DNA of 64,000 nt from Hypericum androsaemum (lineage: Eukaryota > Streptophyta > Magnoliopsida > Malpighiales > Hypericaceae): the NCBI GenBank assembly GCA_963995505.1, contig OZ023180.1:9309301-9373300 (forward strand), given 5' to 3'. The notes under the pieces were generated by a model. That model did no database searches. It was not told where the DNA came from and saw nothing but the letters and a program-made list of their open reading frames with translations. A program made the translations under genes and the position numbers. Positions 21,625-33,450 of this stretch are shown here, piece after piece (position 1 is the first letter of the stretch; every line of letters starts with the position of its first letter).

Positions 21625-22230
21625 TTCCCTTTTCATGCATTTTCTTACCTTTTCCTTGCCTTTTCTTGCCTTATCTTTCCTTTTTTTTTCTTTTCTTTCC
21701 TTTTCTTGCCTTATCTTTCCTTTTTCTTGCCTTTTCTTGCTTTTTATGCTTTTTCCAAGCCTTTTCCTTGCCTTATCTTGCCTTTTCCTAGCCCTTTCAT
21801 TCCTTATCTTTCCTTTTCTTTTTTTATCTTGCCATTTCTTGCCGTTTCTTGCCTTATCTTAGCTTTTCTTGCTTTGCCTTTTCTTTTCCTGCCTTTTCAA
21901 TGCCTTTTCCATGCCTTTTCTTGCCTTTTCTTCCCTTTTCATGCATTTTCTTACCTTTTCCTTGCCTTATCTTTCCTTTTTTTTCTTTTCTTTCCTTTTC
22001 TTGCCTTATCTTGTCTTTTTCTTGCCTTTTCTTGCTTTTTATGCCTTTTCCAAGCCTTTTCCTTGCCTTATCTTGCCTTTTCCTAGCCCTTTCATTCCTT
22101 ATCTTTCCTTTTCTTTTTTTATCTTGCCATTTCTTGCCGTTTCTTGCCTTATCTTAGCTTTTCTTGCTTTGTCTTTTCTTTTCCTGCCTTTTCAATGCCT
22201 TTTCCATGCCTTTTCTTCCCTTTTCTTTCC
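21625..22230 (+). repeat. Local duplication of about 300 bp
   Basis: TTCCCTTTTCATGCATTTTC at 21625 and 21931 (306 bp) and CTTAGCTTTTCTTGCTTTG around 21861 and 22156 (295 bp) mark two adjacent copies. Single related copies occur near 28810, 31680 and 34790. Confidence 0.75.
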
Positions 22231-22910
22231 TTTTCATTTCCTTTTCTTACCTTATCTTTCCTTTTCTTGCCTCTACCAGCCTTTTCTTGCCTTATCTTCC
22301 CTTATCTTACATTTTTTGTCCTTTTCTTGACTTATCTGTCCTTTTCTTGCTTTTTCTAGACTTTTCTTGCCTTTTCATGGCTTTTCTTGCCTTTTCTTGC
22401 CCTTTCATTCCTTATCTTGCCTTATCTTGCCTTATATTGCCCTTTCATTCCATATGTTGCCTTTTCTTTCCTTTTCATGCTTTTTCTTGCCTTTTGTTTC
22501 CTTTCCTTGCCTTTTCATGCCTTTTCTTTTCTTATCTTGCCTTTTCCTTGCCTTTTCTTACCTTTCCTTGCCTTATCTTTCCTTTCTGGACTTTTCATGC
22601 CTTTTCCTTGACTTTTCTTGCCTTTTCATTCCTTATCTTGCCTTTTCTTCCCATATCTTGCCTTATCTTGCCTTTTCTTTCCTTTTCTTGCCTTTTAATG
22701 CATTTTTCTTGCCTTATCTTTCCTTTTCCGTGTCTTTTCTTACCTTTTCTTAACTTTTCCTTGCCTTTTCATTTCTTTCCATGCCTTTTCTTTCCTTATC
22801 TTGCCTTTTCTTTGCCTTTTCCTCGCCTTCACTTTCCTTTTCATGCCATTTCTTTCCTTTTCTTCTCTTGTCAAGCCTTTTCTTGCCTTTTCCTTGCCTT
22901 TTCTTGCTTT

Positions 22911-25900
22911 TTATTGACTGATCTATCCTTTTCTTGCCTTTCATGCCTTTTCTTACCTTATCTTGCCTTTTGCTTGCCTTATCTTGCCCTTTCATTCCTT
23001 ATCTTGCCTTTTCTTACCTTATCTTGCCTTTTCTTGTCTTTTCTTGCCTTTTCATTCCTTTTCCTTGCCTTTTCTTTCTTTTTCTTGACTTTTCTTGCCT
23101 TTTCCTTTCCTTTTCTTACCTTTTCTTGCCTTATCTTTCCTTCTCTTTTCTTTTCATGCATTTTCCTTGCCTTTTCTTCCCTTTTCCTTCCTTATCCTGC
23201 CTTTTCTTGCCTTTTCTTACCTTTTCTGGGCTTATCTTGCCTTTTCTTGCCTCATCTTTCATTTTTGTTCCTTTTCTTGCATTTCCTTGCCTTTTCTTGC
23301 CTTATCTTCCCTAATCTTGCCTTTTATTTCCTTATCTTTCCTTTTCTTTCCTTTGCCTTGCCTTTTCTTTCCTTTTCTTGCCTTATCTAGCCTTTTCTTA
23401 CTTTTTCCTTAGCCTTTCCTTCCTTTTCTTGCCTTTTCATGCCTTTTCATGCCTTTTCTTACCTTTTCCTTACCTTTTCTTTCCTTTTCCATGCCTTTTC
23501 TTGCCTTTTTTTTGCCTTTTCATGCCTTATCTTGCCTTTTCTTACCTTTTCTTGCCTTTTCTCGCCTTTGCTTCCCTTTTTGCCTTTTCATGCCTTTTCC
23601 CTGCCTTTTCTTGCCTTATGTTTCCTTTTTTTTCCTTTTCCTTGCCTTTTCTTACCTTTTCTTGCCTTTTCCTTGCCTTTTCTTTCCTTTTCTTGCCATT
23701 TCTTCCCTTTTCTTACCTTTTTCTTCCCTTTTCTTGCCTTATCTTGCCTTTTCTTCCCTTTTCCTTGCCTTTTCTTACCTTTTCTTGGCTTTTCCTTGCC
23801 TTGTCTTGCCTTTTCTTGGCTTCTCTTGGCTTTTCTTGACTTTTCATGCCTTTTCTTGCCTTATCTTGCCAAATCTTGCCTTTCGATTCCTTATCTTGCC
23901 TATTCTAAACATATCTTGCCTATCCTTGCCTTTTCATACCTTTTCTTGCCTTTTCTTTCCTTTTCTTGACTTTTCATGCCTTTTCCTTTCCTTTTCTTGA
24001 CTTTTCATGCCTTTTCCTTGCCTTTTCTTGCCTTATCATGCCTTTTCTTTCCTTTGCTGGACTTTTCATGCATTTTCCTTGCCTTTTCTTGCCTTATCTT
24101 GCCTTTTCTTCCCTTTTCTTGCCTCATCTTTCATTTTGTTTTCTTTTCTTTTCTTGCCTTTCCTTCCCTTATCTTGCCTTATCTTGCCTTTTCTTAACTT
24201 ATCTTGCCTTTTCTTTCATTTTCCTTACCTTTTCCTTCCTTTTCTTGAATTATCTTGCCTTATCTTGCCTTTTCCTTCCCTTTTCTAGCCTATTCAGGTC
24301 TCATCTTGCCTTTTCTTGCCTTATCTTGCCTTTTTTTCCTTTTCTTGCCTTATCTTGCCTAATCTTTCCTTTTCGTGCCTTTTCTATGCCTCCCCTTTTG
24401 TCTTTTCCTTGCCTTTTCTTTCCTTTTCTTACCTTATCTTGCCTTATCATGCCTTTCCTTGCCTTATCTCACCTTTCCTTGCCATTTCCTTGCCTTTTCT
24501 TGCCTTTTCTTGCCTTATTTTGCCTTATCTTTCCTTTTCTTGCCTTTTCTTTCTTTTTCTTACCTTATCTTGCTTTTCTTACAATTTCAAGCCTTTCTTC
24601 CCTTTTCATGCATTTTTTTGCCTTTTCCTTGCCTTTTCTTGCCTTATCTTTCCTTTTCTTACCTTATCTTACCTTTTCTTGCTTTTCATGCCTTTTCCAA
24701 GCCTTTTCCTTGCCTTATCTTTCCTTTTCCTAGCCTTTTCTTTCCTTTTCTTGCCTAATCTTGCCTTATCTTACCTTTTCTTGCATTATCTTACCTTTTC
24801 TTGCCTTATCTTTCCTTTTCTTGCCTATTCAATGCATTTTTCATGCCATTTCTTGCCTTTTCTTTCCTTATCTTGCCTTTTCTTTCCTTTTTCTTTCCTT
24901 TTCTTGCCTTATCTTTCCTTTTCTTGCATTTGCCTGCCTTTTCTTACCTTATCTTCCCTTATCTTGCATTTTCTTGCATTTTCTTGACTTATCTGTCCTT
25001 TTCTTGCCTTTTCTTTCCTTTTCATGGCTTTCCTTGCCTTTTCATGGCTTTCCTTGCCCTTTCATTCCTTATCTTGCCTTTTCTTACCTTATCTTGCCTT
25101 TTCATGCATTTTCTTGCATTTTCTTTCCTTTCCTTGCCATTTCATGCCTTTTCTTTTCTTATCTTGCATTTTTCTTGCCTTTTCTTGCCTTATCTTTCCA
25201 TTTCTTGCCTTTTCATACATTTTCCTTGCCTTTTCTTGCCTTTTCTTTCCTTTTCTTGCCTTTTAATGCCTTTTACTAGCCTTATCTTGCCTTTTCTTGC
25301 CTTATCCTTGTCTTTTCTTACCTTTTCTTACCTTTTCCTTGCCTTTTTATGCCTTTTCCAGGCCTTTTCCAGGCCTTTTCTTTCCTTATCTTGCCTTTTC
25401 TTTGCTTTTCCTTGCCTTTTCATGCCATTTCTTGCCTTTTCTTGCCTTTTCAAGCCTTTTCTTGCCTTTTCCTTGCCTTTTCTTGCCTTTTCATGCCATT
25501 TCTTACCTAATCTTCCCTTTTGCTTGCCTTATCTTGCCCTTTCATTCCTTATCTAGCATTTTCTTACCTTATCTTGGTTTTTCTTGCCTTTTCATGCCTT
25601 TTCTTTCCTTTTCTTGCCTTTTCATGCCTTTTCCCTGCCTTTTCTTTCTTTATCTTGCCTTTTCTTGCCTTTTCCTTGAATTTTCTTACATTTTCTTGCC
25701 TTATCTTTCCTTCTCTTACCTTTTCATGCAGTTTCCTGGCCTTTTCTTACATTTTCCTTGCCTTTTCTTAGCTTTGCTTGGCTTATCTTGCCTCATTTTT
25801 CATATCCGTTCCTTTTCTTGCATTTCCTTCCCTTTTCCTACCTCATCTTGCCTCATCTTGCATTTTCTTTCCTCATCTTGCCTTTTCTTTCCTTTTCCTC

Positions 25901-26130
25901 GCCTTTTCTTTCCTTTTCTCTGCCTTTTCTTACCTTTTCTTGCCTAATCTTTCCTTATCTTGCCTTTTCATGCGATTTCCTTGCCTTTTCATGCCTTTTC
26001 CTTTCCTTTTCTTACCTTTTCTTGGCGTATCTTGCCTCATTTTTCATTTATGTTCCTTTTCTTGGATTTCCTTCCCTATTCTTGCCTTATCTTGCCTAAT
26101 CTTGCAATTTCTTTCCTTATCTTGCCTTTT
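22911..26130 (+). repeat. Segment duplicated again about 12.5 kb downstream
   Basis: Three rare words occur in the same order at 22911/35522 (TTATTGACTGATCTATCC, offset 12611), 23884/36413 (CGATTCC, 12529) and 25801/38231 (CATATCCGTT, 12430). The offset drifts by about 180 bp, so short gains and losses followed the duplication. Confidence 0.75.
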
Positions 26131-29100
26131 CTTTCCTTTTACTTGCCTTTTCTTTCCTTTTCTTGCCTTTTCTTGCCTTTTCCTTGCCTTTTCTTGCCTT
26201 TTCTTACCTTTTCTTGCCTTTTCTTACCTTTTCATGCCATTTCTTGCCTTATCTTGCCTTTTCGTGCCTTTTCCATGCCTTATCTTTCCTTTTCCATGCC
26301 TTTTCTTGCCTTATCTTACCTTATCTTGCCTTCTCTTGCCTTTCCTTGCATTATCTTGCCTTTCCTTGCCATTTCCTTGCCATTTCCTTGCCTTATCTTG
26401 CCTTTTCTTGCCTTATTTTGCCTTATCTTTCCTTTTCTTGTCTTTTCTTTCCTTTTCTTACCTTATCTTGCTTTTCTTACCATTTCAAGCATTTTCTTCC
26501 CTTTGTACGCATTTTCTTTCCTTTTCTTGCCTTATCTTGCCTTTTTCTTTCCTTTTCTTGCTTTTCATACCTTTTCCAAGCCTTTTCATGCCTTATCTTG
26601 CCTTTTCCTAGCCTTTTCTTTTCTTTTCTTGCCCTTTCTTGCCTAATCTTGCCTTTTCTTGCCTTTTCTTACCTTTTCTTGCCTTATCTTACCTTTTCTT
26701 GCCTTATCTTTCCTTTTCTTGCCTTTTCAATGCCTTTTCCATGCCTTTTCTTGCCTTTTCTTGCTTTCTCCTTTCCTTTTCTTGCCTTATCTTTCCTTTT
26801 TTTGCCTTTGCCTTCCTTTTCTTACCTTATCTTCCCTTATCTTGCATTTTCTTGCCTTTTTTTGACTTATCTGTCCTTTTCTTGCCTTATCTTGCCTTTT
26901 CTTACTTTTTCCTTAGCCTTTCTTCCTATTTCTTGTCATTTCATGCCTTTTCTAGCCTTTTCTTACCTTTTCCTTGGCTTTTCCATGCCTTTTCTTGCCC
27001 TTTTTTTGCCTTTTCCTTGCCTTTTCTTCCTTTTCTTACCTTTTCTTGCCTTTTCTCGCCTTTGCTTCCTTTTTTTCCTTTTCATGCCTTTTCCTTGCCT
27101 TTTCTTGCCTTATGTTTCCTTTTTTTTCCTTTTCCTTGCCTTTTCTTGCCTTTTCCTTGCCTTTTCTTTCCTTTTCTTGCTTTTTTCTTGCATTATCTTG
27201 CCTTTTCTTGGCTTCTCTTGCCTTTTCTTGACTTTTCTTGCCTTTTCTTGCCTTATCTTGCCTTTTCTTGCCATTTCTTGCCTTTCGATTCCTTATCTTG
27301 CCTATTCTAACCTTATTTTTCATTTCCTTGCCTTTTCATACCTTTTCTTGCCTTTTCTTTCCTTTTCTTTACTTTTCATGCCTTTTCTTGCCTTTTCTTA
27401 CCTTATCATGCCTTTTCTTTCCTTTTCTTGCCTCATCTTTCATTTTGATTTCTTTTGTTTTCTTGCCTTATCATGCCATTTCTTTCCTTTTCTTGCCTCA
27501 TCTTTCATTTTGATTTCTTTTCTTTTCTTGCCTTTACTTCCCTTATCCTGCCTTTTCTTAAATTATCTTGCCTTTTCTTTCCATTTTCTTACCTTTTATT
27601 TCCTTTTCTTGCCTTAGCTTGCCTTATCTTGCCTTTTCCTTGCCTTTTATTTCCATTTTCTTGCCTTTTCTTGCCTTATCTTGCCTTTTCTTGCCTTATC
27701 TTGCCTTTTCTTTCCTTTTCTTGCCTTATCTTGCATTTTCTTGCCTTTTCCATGCCTTTTCTTGCCTTTTCCTTGCCTTTTCTTGCCTTTTCTTGCCTTA
27801 TCTTACCTTATCTTGCCTTACCTTGCCTTTCCTTGCCCTTTCCTTACTTTTTCTTGCCTTATCTTGCCTTTTCTTGTCTTATTTTGCCTTATCTTTCCTT
27901 TTCTTTCCTTATCTTTCCTTTTCTTGCTTTTCATGCCATTTTCAAGCCTTTTCCTTACCTTATCTTGCCTTTTCCTAGCCTTTTCTTTCCTTTTCTTGCC
28001 CTTTCTTGCCTAATCTTGCCTTTTCTTGCCTTATCTTACCTTTTCTTGCCTTATCTTACCTTTTCTTGCCTTATCTTACCTTTTCTTGCCTATTCAATGC
28101 CTTTTCCCTGCCTTTTCTTGCCTTTTCTTGCCTTGCCTTTTCTTTCCTTTTCTTACCTTTTCTTTCCTTTTCCTTTCCTTTTCTTGCCTTATCTTTCCTT
28201 TTCTTGCCATTTCATGGCTTTCCTTGCCTTTTTTGCCTTATCTTGCCCTTTCATTCCTTATCTTGCCTTTTCTTACCTTATCTTGCCTTTTCATGTTTTT
28301 TCTTGCAATTTCTTTCCTTTCCTTGCCTTTTCATGCCTTTTGTTTTCTTATTTTGCCTTTTCCTTGCCTTTTCCTTGCCTTTTCTTTCCTTTTCTTGCCT
28401 TATCTTGCCTTTTCCTTGCCTTTTCTTGCCTTATCTTACCTTATCTTGCCTTTTCATGCCTTTCCTTGCCTTATCTTGCCTTTCCTTGCCATTTCCTTGC
28501 TTTTTCTTGCCTTTTCTTGCCTTATTTTTCCTTATCTTTCCTTTTCTTGCCTTTTCTTACCTTATCTTGCTTTTCTTACCATTTCAAGCCTTTTCTTCCC
28601 TTTTCATGCATTTTCTTACCTTTTCCTTACCTTTTCTTGCCTTATCTTTCCTTTATTTTTCTTTTCTTTCCTTTTCTTGCCTTATCTTGCCCTTTTCTTG
28701 CTTTTTATGCCTTTTCCAAGCCTTTTCCTTGCCTTTTCTTGCCTTATCTTGCCTTTTCCTAGCCCTTTCATTCGTTATCTTGCCATTTCTGGCCGTTTCT
28801 TGCCTTATCTTATCTTTTCTTGCTTTGTCTTTTCTTTTCCTGCCTTTTCAATGCCTTTTCCATGCCTTTTCTTGCCTTTTCTTTCCTTTTCATTTCCTTT
28901 TCTTACCTTATCTTTCCTTTTCTTGCCTCTACCTGCCTTTTCTTGCCTTATCTTCCCTTATCTTGCATTTTCTTGCCTTTTCTTCACTTATCTGTCCTTT
29001 TCTTGCCTTTTCTTAACTTTTCTTGCCTTTTTATGGCTTTTCTTGCCTTTTCTTGCCCTTTCATTCCTTATCTTGCATTTTCTTGCCTTATCTTGCCCTT

Positions 29101-32100
29101 TCATTCCATATCTTGCCTTTTCTTGCCTTTTCATGCTTTTTCTTGCCTTTTGTTTCCTTTCCTTAGCTTTTCATGCCTTTTCTTTTCTTATCTTGCCTTT
29201 TCCTTGCCTTTTCTTACCTTTCCTTGCCTTATCTTTCCTTTCTGGACTTTTCATGCCTTTTCCTTGACTTTTCTTGCCTTTTCATTCCTTATCTTGCCTT
29301 TTCTTCCCATATCTTGCCTTATCTTGCCTTTTCTTTCCTTTTCTTGCCTTTTAATGCATTTTTCTTGCCTTATCTTTCCTTTTCCTTATCTTTTCTTACC
29401 TTTTCTTACCTTATCTTGCCTTTTCTTGCATTATTTTGCCTTATCTTTCCTTTTCTTGTCTTTTCTTTCCTTTTCTTACCTTATCTTGCTTTTCTTACCA
29501 TTTCAAGCATTTTCTTCCCTTTTTATGCATTTTCTTTCCTTTTCTTGCCTTATCTTGCCTTTTCTTGCTTTTCATACCTTTTCCAAGCCTTTTCATGCCT
29601 TATCTTGCCTTTTCCTAGCCTTTTCTTTTCTTTTCTTGCCCTTTCTTCCCTAATCTTGCCTTTTCTTGCCTTATCTTACCTTTTCTTGCCTTATCTTACC
29701 TTTTCTTGCCTTATCTTTCCTTTTCTTGCCTTTTCAATGCCTTTTCCATGTCTTTTCTTGCCTTTTCTTTCCTTTTTCTTTCCTTTTCTTGCCTTATATT
29801 TCCTTTTTTTGCCTTTGCCTTCCTTTTCTTACCTTATCTTCCCTTATCTTGCATTTTCTTGCCTTTTTTGACTTATCTGTCCTTTTCTTGCCTTATCTTG
29901 CCTTTTCTTAGTTTTTCCTTAGCCTTTCTTTCCTTTTCTTGTCATTTCATGCCTTTTCTAGCCTTTTCTTACCTTTTCCTAGGCTTTTCCATGACTTTTC
30001 TTGCCTTTTTTTGCCTTTTCCTTGCCTTTTCATGCCTTATCTTGCCTTTTCTTACCTTTTCTTGCCTTTTCTTTCCTTTTCTTGCTTTTTTCTTGCATTA
30101 TCTTGCCTTTTCTTGGCTTCTCTTGCCTTTTCTTGACTTTTCATGCCTTTTCTTGCCTTATCTTGCCTTTTCTTGCCATTTCTTGCCTTTCGATTCCTTA
30201 TCTTGCCTATTCTAACCTTATTTTTTATTTCCTTGCCTTTTCATACCTTTTCTTGCCTTTTCTTTCCTTTTCTTGACTTTTCATGCCTTTTCTTGCCTTT
30301 TCTTGCCTTATCATGCCTTTTCTTTCCTTTTCTTGCCTCATCATTCATTTTGATTTCTTTTGTTTTCTTGCCTTATCATGCCATTTCTTTCCTTTTCCTG
30401 CCTCATCTTTCATTTTGATTTCTTTTCTTTTCTTGCCTTTACTTCCCTTATCCTCCCTTTTCTTAACTTATCTTGCCTTTTCTTTCCATTTTCTTACCTT
30501 TTATTTCCTTTTCTTGCCTTAGCTTGCCTTATCTTGCCTTTTCCTTGCCTTTTCTTTCCATTTTCTTGCCTTTTCTTGCCTTATCTTGCCTTTTCTTGCC
30601 TTATCTGGCCTTTTCTTTCCTTTTCTTGCATTATCTTGCCTAATCTTGCATTTTCTTGCCTTTTCCATGCCTTTTCTTGCCTTTTCCTTGCCTTTTCTTG
30701 CCTTATCTTACCTTATCTTGCCTTACCTTGCCTTTCCTTGCCCTTTCCTTACTTTTTCTTGCCTTATCTTGCCTTTTCTTGCCTTATTTTGCCTTATCTT
30801 TCCTTTTCTTTCCTTATCTTTCCTTTTCTTGCATTTTCTTGCTTTTCATGCCATTTTCAAGCCTTTTCCTTACCTTTTCATGCCTTATCTTGCCTTTTCC
30901 TAGCCTTTTCTTTCCTTTTCTTGCCCTTTCTTGCCTAATCTTGCCTTTTCTTGCCTTATCTTACCTTTTCGTGCCTTATCTTACCTTTTCTTGCCTTATC
31001 TTACCTTTTCTTGCCTATTCAATGCCTTTTCCCTGCCTTTTCTTGCCTTTTCTTGCCTTTTCTTTCCTTTTCTTACCTTTTCTTTCCTTTTCCTTTCCTT
31101 TTCTTGCCTTATCTTTCCTTTTCTTGCCATTTCATGGCTTTCCTTGCCTTTTTTGCCTTATCTTGCCCTTTCATTCCTTATCTTGCCTTTTCTTACCTTA
31201 TCTTGCCTTTTCATGTTTTTTCTTGCAATTTCTTTCCTTTCCTTGCCTTTTCATGCCTTTTGTTTTCTTATTTTGCCTTTTCCTTGCCTTTTCTTTCCTT
31301 TTCTTGCCTTATCTTGCCTTTTCCTTGCCTTTTCTTGCCTTATCTTGCCTTTTCATGCCTTTCCTTGCCTTATCTTGCCTTTCCTTGCCATTTCCTTGCT
31401 TTTTCTTGCCTTTTCTTGCCTTATTTTTCCTTATCTTTCCTTTTCTTGCCTTTTCTTACCTTATCTTACTTTTCTTACCATTTCAAGCCTTTTCTTCCCT
31501 TTTCATGCATTTTCTTACCTTTTCCTTACCTTTTCTTGCCTTATCTTTCCTTTATTTTTCTTTTCTTTCCTTTTCTAGCCTTATCTTTCCCTTTTCTTGC
31601 TTTTTATTCCTTTTCCTTGCCTTTTCCTAGAACTTTCATTCCTTATCTTGCCATTTCTGGCCGTTTCTTGCCTTATCTTTGCTTTTCTTGCTTTGTCTTT
31701 TCTTTTCCTGCCTTTTCAATGCCTTTTCCATGCCTTTTCTTGCCTTTTCTTTCCTTTTCATTTCCTTTTCTTACCTTATCTTTCCTTTTCTTGCCTCTAC
31801 CTGCCTTATCTTCCCTTATCTTGTATTTTCTTGCCTTTTCTTCACTTATCTGTCCTTTTCTTGCCTTTTCTTAACTTTTCTTGCCTTTTCATGGCTTTTC
31901 TTGCCTTTTCTTGCCCTTTCATTCCTTATCTTGCATTTTCTTGCCTTATCTTGCCCTTTCATTCCATATCTTGCCTTTTCTTGCCTTTTCATGCTTTTTC
32001 TTGCCTTTTGTTTCCTTTCCATAGCTTTTCATGCCTTTTCTTTTCTTATCTTGCCTTTTCCTTGCCTTTTCTTATCTTTCCTTGCCTTATCTTTCCTTTC

Positions 32101-33255
32101 TGGACTTTTCATGCCTTTTCCTTGACTTTTCTTGCCTTTTCATTCCTTATCTTGCCTTTTCTTCCTATATCTTGCCTTATCTTGCCTTTTCTTTCCTTTT
32201 CTTGCCTTTTAATGCATTTTTCTTGCCTTATCTTTCCTTTTCCTTGTCTTTTCTTACCTTTTCTTACCTTATCTTGCCTTTTCTTGCCTTATTTTGCCTT
32301 ATCTTTCCTTTTTTTGTCTTTTCTTTCCTTTTCTTACCTTATCTTGATTTTCTTACCATTTCAAGCATTTTCTTCCCTTTTTACGCATTTTCTTTCCTTT
32401 TCTTGCCTTATCTTGCCTTTTCTTGCTTTTCATACCTTTTCCAAGCCTTTTCATGCCTTATCTTGCCTTTTCCTAGCCTTTTCTTTTCTTTTCTTGCCCT
32501 TTCTTGCCTAATCTTGCCTTTTCTTGCCTTATCTTACCTTTTCTTGCCTTATCTTACCTTTTCTTGCCTTATCTTTCCTTTTCTTGCCTTTGCAATGCCT
32601 TTTCCATGCCTTTTCTTGCCTTTTCTTTCCTTTTCCTTTCCTTTTCTTGCCTTATATTTCCTTTTTTTTCCTTTGCCTTCCTTTTCTTACCTTATCTTCC
32701 CTTATCTTGCATTTTCTTGCCTTTTTTTGACTTATCTGTCCTTTTCTTGCCTTATCTTGCCTTTTCTTACTTTTTCCTTAGCCTTTCTTTCCTTTTCTTG
32801 TCATTTCATGCCTTTTCTAGCCTTTTCTTACCTTTTCCTTGGCTTTTCCTTGACTTTTCTTGCCTTTTTTTTGCCTTTTCCTTGCCTTTTCATGCCTTAT
32901 CTTGCCTTTTCTTACCTTTTCTTGCCTTTTCTTGCCTTTGCTTCCCTTTTTGCCTTTTGATGCCTTTTCCTTGCCTTTTCTTGCCTTATGTTTCCTTTTT
33001 TTGCCATTTCTTGCCTTTTCCTTGCCTTTTCTTTCCTTTTCTTGCTTTTTTCTTGCCTTATCTTGCCTTTTCTTGGCTTCTCTTGCCTTTTCTTAACTTT
33101 TCATGCCTTTTCTTGCCTTATCTTGCCATTTCTTGCCTTTTGATTCCTTATCTTGCCTATTCTAACCTTATTTTTCATTTCCTTGCCTTTTCATACCTTT
33201 TTTTTCCTTTTCTTTCCTTTTCTTGACTTTTCATGCCTTTTCTTTCCTTTTCTTG

Positions 33256-33450
33256 CCTCATCTTTCATTTTGATTTCTTTTCTTTTCTTGCCTTATCATG
33301 CCTTTTCTTTCCTTTTCTTGCCTCATCTTTCATTTTGATTTCTTTTCTTTTCTTGCCTTATCATGCCTTTTCTTTCCTTTTCTTGCCTCATCTTTCATTT
33401 TGATTTCTTTTCTTTTCTTGCCTTTACTTCCCTTATCCTACCTTTTCTTA
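33256..33450 (+). repeat. 65-bp tandem sub-repeat, three copies
   Basis: Copies start at 33256, 33321 and 33386, each with CCTCATCTTTCATTTTGATT. Sister ~3-kb blocks have one or two copies, which shows unequal exchange at this scale. Confidence 0.85.
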
